Shown here: positions 30,184-34,485 of the stretch, piece after piece | Numbering within the stretch: position 1 is the stretch's first letter | Layout: each line of letters starts with the position of its first letter | NCBI GenBank assembly: GCA_051651625.1 | Contig: JBOFSQ010000024.1 | Span: forward strand, 1-34,485 | From: JBOFSQ01 sp051651625 | Lineage (GTDB): Bacteria > Planctomycetota > Planctomycetia > Pirellulales > Thermoguttaceae | Direction of reading: 5' to 3' | Length of the DNA: 34,485 nt | Made by a program: the position numbers and the translations under genes | Notes under the pieces: model-generated | Told to the model about the DNA's origin: nothing | The model's database searches: none | What the model saw: the letters and a program-made list of their open reading frames with translations, nothing else

Positions 30184-30665
30184 ACTCTTGCCTCCTGATC
30201 TTTTTTGAAGTTTTCTAACTCTCCGATAAACAACCCCAAAGTAGTGCGATAACAGTCACTATCTTGGCGAGAAACACTCTTCTTTCGTATTACTTGAAGT
30301 GATTCTGCAAGCTGAATAAACGGTTCTAGATGCTCAAACTCGCGTGTAATAACCACGTTTCCAGTTCGTTTTATACTTCTTCTGATGTGGAGTAACACTG
30401 GCTGAACCGACTCAATGTTTTTTTGCATTTGAACGGAGTCAATACTTCCATCAGCTTTCAGCAACGTTTGAAACGACTTCAACGCATTCTGAAGTACCTC
30501 AATATGCCCCGGCAACCGAATCATTAAAACATACTTTTCTTGCTGTTCGCTGACCGCTTTTTTGATGCTGCCCGCTAACTTCAGCGTCCACCAAGTAAGA
30601 AAGACGCCGAGCAGCGAAACCAACAAACCGATAATGCCACACCAACTGGAAATAAAATCCAACAT
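30180..30665 (-). CDS. Small N-anchored membrane protein, first gene of the AT-richer pair
   Basis: 161 residues from the ATG at 30665. The GTG at 30677 would start inside the Shine-Dalgarno (AGGAGGT), so it is unlikely. One N-terminal membrane helix (WCGIIGLLVSLLGVFLTWWTLKLA, about 8-31) is followed by a Lys/Glu/Gln-rich helical segment and a cytoplasmic domain (LPGHIEVLQNALKSFQTLLKADGSIDSVQMQKNIESVQPVLLHIRRSIKRTGNV), with no recognised motif. Two hand-counted rows (30241-30360) have 24 G+C of 60 each, against 40 of 60 in a ribBA row (31501-31560). A membrane protein overlapping a small cytoplasmic partner recalls two-gene defence or toxin modules, but that is a guess. Confidence 0.8.
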   Translation of the reverse strand: MLDFISSWCGIIGLLVSLLGVFLTWWTLKLAGSIKKAVSEQQEKYVLMIRLPGHIEVLQNALKSFQTLLKADGSIDSVQMQKNIESVQPVLLHIRRSIKRTGNVVITREFEHLEPFIQLAESLQVIRKKSVSRQDSDCYRTTLGLFIGELENFKKDQEARV

Positions 30666-30711
30666 GAATATCAGCACCTCCTCTCATCGTCTCGCTTCTC
30701 ATGCGTCCCGT

Positions 30712-31911
30712 CTACAGTTTGTGTCCCATTTTTTCGCGTTTGGTGGCGATGTAGCGGGCGTTGTGTTCGTTGACTTCGCCGAATATCGGAACCTGATCGA
30801 CAACCTTCAGATCGAATCCGCCGTAGATGAATGCGTCGGTCTTTTTCGGGTTGTTGGTGAGGAGACGGATTTTCGTCAGTTTGAGTTCCTTGAGTATTTG
30901 AATGCCGATGCCGTAGTCGCGTAGGTCGGCTTTGTGACCGAGTGCGAGATTTGCTTCAACGGTGTCGAGGCCGTTGTCTTGGAGGTGGTACGCCTTGATC
31001 TTTTCGGCCAGACCGATTCCGCGTCCTTCTTGCGGCAAGTACACAAGCACGCCCGCACCTTCCGCACTTATCCGTTCGAGTGCGAGGTGAAGCTGATCGC
31101 CGCAGTCGCACCGGAGCGACGCAACGAGGTCGCCCGTAAAACACGACGAGTGAAGCCGCACCAGCGGTGCCTCAACACTCGTCGGGTCGCCGAAGACAAT
31201 CGCAATCGGTTCGTCGGTCTGGTGTTGAACACGGTAGACGCAGATTGTTGCGTCGCCGTATTTCGTTGGCAGGTGCGACGCGGCGATCCGCGAGACGAGC
31301 ATTTCACGCGAACGTCGATAACGGATCAACTCTTCGATGGTGATGATCTCGATACCGAGTTTTTGTGCGAGTTCGGCGAGTGAGTCGCGGGTGGCACGGT
31401 TTCCGGTTTCGTCGAGAATTTCGCAGATGACGCCAACGGGCGTGAGTCCGGCCAGACGCATCAGATCGACCGCCGCCTCGGTGTGACCAGCCCGCCGCAA
31501 CACGCCGCCTTCCTTCGCTTCGAGCGGAAAGACGTGCCCCGGGCGAACAAAGTCGCTCGGTTTTGACGCCGAGTCGGCGAGCGCACGAATCGTCGCCGCC
31601 CGTTCTTGCGCCGTTATTCCAGTGCGACCGGTGATGTGGTCAACAGGAACCGTGAACGCCGTTTGTAGCGGTGCGGTGTTGGACTGCACCATCGGTGACA
31701 GTTCCAAACGACGACACGCCTCTGGCAACATCGGCACGCAAACTTGTCCGCGTGCGAGGGTGATCATTGTGTTTACGGTTTCGGGAGTTGCGAGTTCGGC
31801 GGCGGCGATGAGGTCGCCTTCGTTCTCGCGGTCTTCGTCGTCAACGACAATTATCAGCTCGCCCCGACGCAACGCCTCAAGGGCAGAATCAATTTTTGGA
31901 AAGTAAGTCAT
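30712..31911 (-). CDS. ribBA: Bifunctional 3,4-DHBP synthase / GTP cyclohydrolase II
   Basis: 399 residues from the ATG at 31911, where the RibB domain begins (MTYFPKIDSALEALRRGELIIVVDDEDRENEGDL); the open frame upstream runs through a repeat. The RibB half has the acidic DDEDRENEGDL motif and RAGHTEAAVDLMRLAGLTPVGVICEIL, and makes 3,4-dihydroxy-2-butanone 4-phosphate from ribulose 5-phosphate. The RibA half has the zinc Cys residues and substrate loop in LHSSCFTGDLVASLRCDCGDQL, then LVYLPQEGRGIGLAEKIKAY, and opens the ring of GTP. Both are entry steps of riboflavin synthesis. No other rib gene and no FMN riboswitch-like leader is seen. TTATAAAAT stands just upstream of the start with a weak GGGG. 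Confidence 0.96.
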   Translation of the reverse strand: MTYFPKIDSALEALRRGELIIVVDDEDRENEGDLIAAAELATPETVNTMITLARGQVCVPMLPEACRRLELSPMVQSNTAPLQTAFTVPVDHITGRTGITAQERAATIRALADSASKPSDFVRPGHVFPLEAKEGGVLRRAGHTEAAVDLMRLAGLTPVGVICEILDETGNRATRDSLAELAQKLGIEIITIEELIRYRRSREMLVSRIAASHLPTKYGDATICVYRVQHQTDEPIAIVFGDPTSVEAPLVRLHSSCFTGDLVASLRCDCGDQLHLALERISAEGAGVLVYLPQEGRGIGLAEKIKAYHLQDNGLDTVEANLALGHKADLRDYGIGIQILKELKLTKIRLLTNNPKKTDAFIYGGFDLKVVDQVPIFGEVNEHNARYIATKREKMGHKL

Positions 31912-31983
31912 ACCCCATTTTATAATCGACGCAGCGAAAACGGCAAGAGGCGGCGACGAAGAATCAGTACGCAAAGTAGTTTC

Positions 31984-32051
31984 GGTTTGGCATAGCCGAA
32001 CCCTCCAGTTGTCATACGCCGCAGGCGTGGAGGGTTCGGCTATGCCGAACC
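31984..32051. repeat. Cloverleaf-like dispersed palindrome, copy C
   Basis: Left arm 31984-32007 (one T for C near its start), centre ACGCC-GCA-GGCGT (32016-32028), right arm 32028-32051. The 3' flank resembles that of copy A. Unlike copies A and B it lies between divergent genes, so termination cannot be its only purpose. Confidence 0.88.
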
Positions 32052-32156
32052 GCTGTGCGGGTGCAAGTTTTTGAACATGACGCAGTTTGCACACTCTCGG
32101 CAAACTGGCGATAATGCGAACCGTTTGTCGCTAAACGCTGTTATGAGGTGCAATGT

Positions 32157-32402
32157 ATGTTGCTTTCTCGCAACTGGTTTGCATCGCCGATGAGTGAGGC
32201 TGTACACCCGTTTTTCACGTCGCAACTGCGCAGCACGACAAGCTGGAGAAGACGCGCAAAACAGCGAAACGCCGCTCGCGGCAACGTCGAAAAAACTTGT
32301 GTACTATCGCAACTTTGGTTGGACATTTTCGGAGACCTAGCCGATAGGGAGGCTCCTTCACCCAACGCCGTGCAACCAAAGTGTGTACCGTGCGTTCACT
32401 GA
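32157..32402 (+). CDS. Doubtful small open frame
   Basis: 81 residues from the ATG at 32157 (three more from 32148), with GAGGTG about eight bases upstream. The product (MLLSRNWFASPMSEAVHPFF at the start) is rich in Arg, Cys and Trp and shows no signal, repeat or motif I know. It occupies the leader region of the TolC-family gene and stops 44 bases before that start. It could be a leader peptide or a chance frame; codon use does not argue for a gene. Confidence 0.22.
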   Translation: MLLSRNWFASPMSEAVHPFFTSQLRSTTSWRRRAKQRNAARGNVEKTCVLSQLWLDIFGDLADREAPSPNAVQPKCVPCVH

Positions 32403-32446
32403 TGACGACAAGATGTCGCATCGTTTGCAGAGCAAAGGATTGTTCT

Positions 32447-34485
32447 ATGACACTCTCACAAACACGATTCTCACAAACCGTTCTCGTCGTTCTCGCAGCG
32501 AGCGGTTTGATTTTTGCCGCCGCAGGTTGCCAACCGCAACAGGCGTTCTATCTCACGTCGAAGGGGCAAGCGCAGCGTCAATACATTGACAAGGCTACGC
32601 AGATTAGCTACCCCGACGTCGAAGTTCCGTCGGTCTCGGAGGTTTGCAGCCGTGAACCGCTCACGCTGGAAAATCCGAACCCAACCGACTACTGGGACTT
32701 GTCACTCGAAGAAGTGATGCGGATGTCGCTTGCAAACAGCAAAGTCATTCGTACTCTCAACGGCGTAAACTACTCAACCGCCGGTGCGATGGGCGTACCC
32801 GGAATGGTGCTCAACAGTCCGCAAGCAACGGGCACCGTTTACGATCCCGCACTCACCGAGAGCGACCCGCGTTACGGCGTCGAGGCCGCACTCTCCGTCT
32901 TCGACGCGCAGCTCAAGACCGCCGCAAACTGGCAGAAAACTGATAGACCAACTTACGTCAACGAAAATGGGAACTCGGTTCAGCAGTCTGATACTGGAAC
33001 GTTCCAAGCGACGATCCAAAAACTGAACGCGACCGGCGGCAACACATACATGACGCACGGCAACACCTACACAACGTCGCACGGCTCGATCCCCGGAACA
33101 GGGTTTCAAGTTGGTACGCCGCCGAACTGGGGTTCGTATCTCGAAGCCGGTTTCTCGCAACCGCTGCTTCAGGGAGCGGGAGTTCAGTTCAACCGCGTTG
33201 CTGGCCCCAATGCGTCGCCCGGATTCTATCAAGGTGCGGTCATCGCGCGGATCAACTCCGACATCTCGCTCGTCGATTTTGAGATGGCGGTTCGCGGACT
33301 CGTCTCCGATGTTGAAACGGCGTACTGGAATCTCTACTACGCTTATCACTACTTGCAATCGGTGAAAGCTGGCCGCGATGCCGCACTGCGAACGTGGCAG
33401 CAAACGTACTCAATGTATATTAACGAACACCCACGCGGGCGTGCCCAGTACGAAGCCCAAGCGCGGCAGAGCTACTACCAGCTCAAGAGCCAAACCGAAA
33501 TCGCGCAGAGCAACCTCTTCAAGTCTGAAAGTTTGATGCGATACATTATGGGACTTTCCGTCTCCGATGGTCGTCTCATTCGTCCGTCGGATGAACCGGT
33601 GATCGCGCCGGTGCGTCTCGACTGGAACAGCGTCGTCTGCGAAGCACTTTCGCGGTCGCCGGAACTTCGCAAACAGAAGTGGGATGTCAAGGCGAAAGAG
33701 CTTCAGTTAACCGCGTCGAAAAACTTCTTGATGCCGCGCGTCGATCTCAACGGAAGTTATCGCTGGCAAGGAGTTGGGAAGTGGCTCGTCGATCCGAGCG
33801 GTGCGCATACGAGCGGTTACGGTTCGCTCGCGGACGGAAAATACGCCGACTGGACACTCGGAGTTTCCGCGACGATGCCGTTTGGCTGGAGACGTGAACT
33901 TGCGGGAGTTCGCAACGCGCAACTTTTGCTGTCGCGTTCGCGGAGCATCTTGCAAGAGCAAGAACTTGAGATGACTCACCAACTCGCCGACGCCTTCCGC
34001 ACACTCGCACAAACTTACACTTTGAGCCAGACGCACTATCAGCGTCGCATCGCCGCCGAAGCGGAAGTGCGTGCGGTGCAGGCGACTTACGACGTTGGTA
34101 CGACAACGCTCGACCAACTTCTCGCCGCGCAGCAGAAACTCGCCGAGGCGGAGACGACGTATTATCGCAGTGTCGTCGATTACAACCTCGCCCTCACGAC
34201 GCTTCATTATCGCAAAGGTTCGCTGCTCGAATACAACGGCGTTTATCTTTCGGAAGGGCCGTGGCCGAACAAGGCGTACTTCGACGCAACACGCCAAGCC
34301 CGCAAACGCGATGCGAGTGCGCAGATCAACTACGGATTCACTCGTCCGCGAGTCGTGTCGCGTGGGGCGTACCAGCAGTGGCAACCGCAGCGTAGCAGCG
34401 TCAGCATCAGCGGCGACACGATTGACACAAAGAACGTCCCGACAGTCGCACCGATTGTCGCGCCCGGCCAAACACCCGCCGCACC
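32447..34485 (+). CDS. TolC-family outer-membrane efflux lipoprotein (partial, 3' end beyond window)
   Basis: At least 679 residues; the frame is open to the window edge. AAAGGA about eight bases upstream supports the ATG. The signal VLVVLAASGLIFAAAGC (Cys28) makes it a lipoprotein. Near residue 85 the TolC-typical entry WDLSLEEVMRMSLANSKVIR appears, and two long helical-hairpin halves follow: VSDVETAYWNLYYAYHYLQSVKAGRDAALRTWQ with AQYEAQARQSYYQLKSQTEIAQSNLFKSESLMRYIMGL, and ELEMTHQLADAFRTLAQTYTLSQTHYQRRIAAEAEVRAVQATYDVGTTTLDQLLAAQQKLAEAETTYYRSVVDYNLAL. Beta segments with Gly/Gln/aromatic residues lie between. It would be the outer-membrane channel of a tripartite efflux or type I export system. 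It is much longer than the usual 430-500 residues, with a Pro/Gln/Ser-rich C-terminal extension; the partner genes are not in the window. Confidence 0.93.
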   Translation, partial: MTLSQTRFSQTVLVVLAASGLIFAAAGCQPQQAFYLTSKGQAQRQYIDKATQISYPDVEVPSVSEVCSREPLTLENPNPTDYWDLSLEEVMRMSLANSKVIRTLNGVNYSTAGAMGVPGMVLNSPQATGTVYDPALTESDPRYGVEAALSVFDAQLKTAANWQKTDRPTYVNENGNSVQQSDTGTFQATIQKLNATGGNTYMTHGNTYTTSHGSIPGTGFQVGTPPNWGSYLEAGFSQPLLQGAGVQFNRVAGPNASPGFYQGAVIARINSDISLVDFEMAVRGLVSDVETAYWNLYYAYHYLQSVKAGRDAALRTWQQTYSMYINEHPRGRAQYEAQARQSYYQLKSQTEIAQSNLFKSESLMRYIMGLSVSDGRLIRPSDEPVIAPVRLDWNSVVCEALSRSPELRKQKWDVKAKELQLTASKNFLMPRVDLNGSYRWQGVGKWLVDPSGAHTSGYGSLADGKYADWTLGVSATMPFGWRRELAGVRNAQLLLSRSRSILQEQELEMTHQLADAFRTLAQTYTLSQTHYQRRIAAEAEVRAVQATYDVGTTTLDQLLAAQQKLAEAETTYYRSVVDYNLALTTLHYRKGSLLEYNGVYLSEGPWPNKAYFDATRQARKRDASAQINYGFTRPRVVSRGAYQQWQPQRSSVSISGDTIDTKNVPTVAPIVAPGQTPAA

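Larger units (their letters stand above)
31912..32446. other. 535-base divergent gap between ribBA and the TolC-family gene
   Basis: Holds the cloverleaf-like repeat copy C (31984-32051), its tail (GTGCAAGTTTTTGAACATGA), and a stretch 32080-32446 that must include the promoter of the TolC-family gene. A small possible gene is listed separately. Nothing else is recognised: no FMN element or transporter-type attenuator is visible. Confidence 0.55.

Noticed and set aside
31912..32100. FMN riboswitch upstream of ribBA
   Set aside because: No AGGGGC...GGGTGAAATTCC-type conserved blocks are seen; the leader is short and the region holds a dispersed repeat.
33707..34471. 254-codon minus-strand frame near the window end
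   Set aside because: It is the shadow of the TolC-family frame, which I read through continuously from 32447 to the edge.

Overview
This 34.5-kb window looks like chromosomal DNA of a planctomycete, probably an anaerobic or microaerophilic relative of Pirellulales. The inference rests on gene content, not on a database match: a Tat-exported Gfo/Idh/MocA oxidoreductase, a PQQ-type beta-propeller, a zinc-ribbon membrane protein, a DUF6655-like lipoprotein, a J-like/MshEN protein, secreted Pro/Thr/Ala-rich proteins, and anaerobe-type genes (indolepyruvate:ferredoxin oxidoreductase alpha subunit, rubrerythrin, GGGtGRT protein). Coding DNA is moderately GC-rich. Many starts have weak or no Shine-Dalgarno sequence. 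The gaps are packed with short dispersed inverted repeats.

Layout. 1-7.4 kb: two secreted proteins of unknown function (one with about eleven GGDD-type repeats), an alpha/beta-hydrolase that seems to have lost its catalytic Ser and His, and an exported beta-propeller protein on the minus strand. 7.6-10.4 kb: a plus-strand run of a PH-domain membrane protein, a RhuM-family protein, nrdR and a TetR regulator; rhuM, nrdR and tetR overlap. 10.5-12.7 kb: a minus-strand Gfo/Idh/MocA enzyme, then a repeat-filled gap. 12.7-17.9 kb: a plus-strand array of a small lipoprotein-like ORF, a zinc-ribbon membrane protein, an SMC/ABC-type AAA ATPase, a small partner protein with a nuclease-like look, a BatA-like VWA membrane protein and a solitary D12-class DNA adenine methyltransferase. 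The ATPase and partner, with the methyltransferase nearby, are my best candidate for an undescribed system.

18-25.1 kb: a TPR lipoprotein, a secreted CxxC protein, rubrerythrin, a DMT transporter, a hemolysin III/PAQR membrane protein coupled to two overlapping conserved small proteins, a DUF6655-like lipoprotein and the GGGtGRT protein. 25.3-31.9 kb, all minus strand: a PP2C phosphatase with a membrane segment, iorA (no iorB beside it), the J-like/MshEN protein, an AT-richer overlapping pair that may be acquired, and ribBA. 32.4 kb to the end: a large TolC-family lipoprotein, cut by the window edge.

At least six families of intergenic repeats are visible: a cloverleaf-like palindrome (three copies), a CACTCGCTTACGC repeat (five loci), arrays with 9-bp or 10-bp period arranged head-to-head, a 217-bp nested palindrome, a 147-bp palindrome, and a 187-bp MITE-like element. 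No tRNA, rRNA, CRISPR array, transposase or integrase was found.
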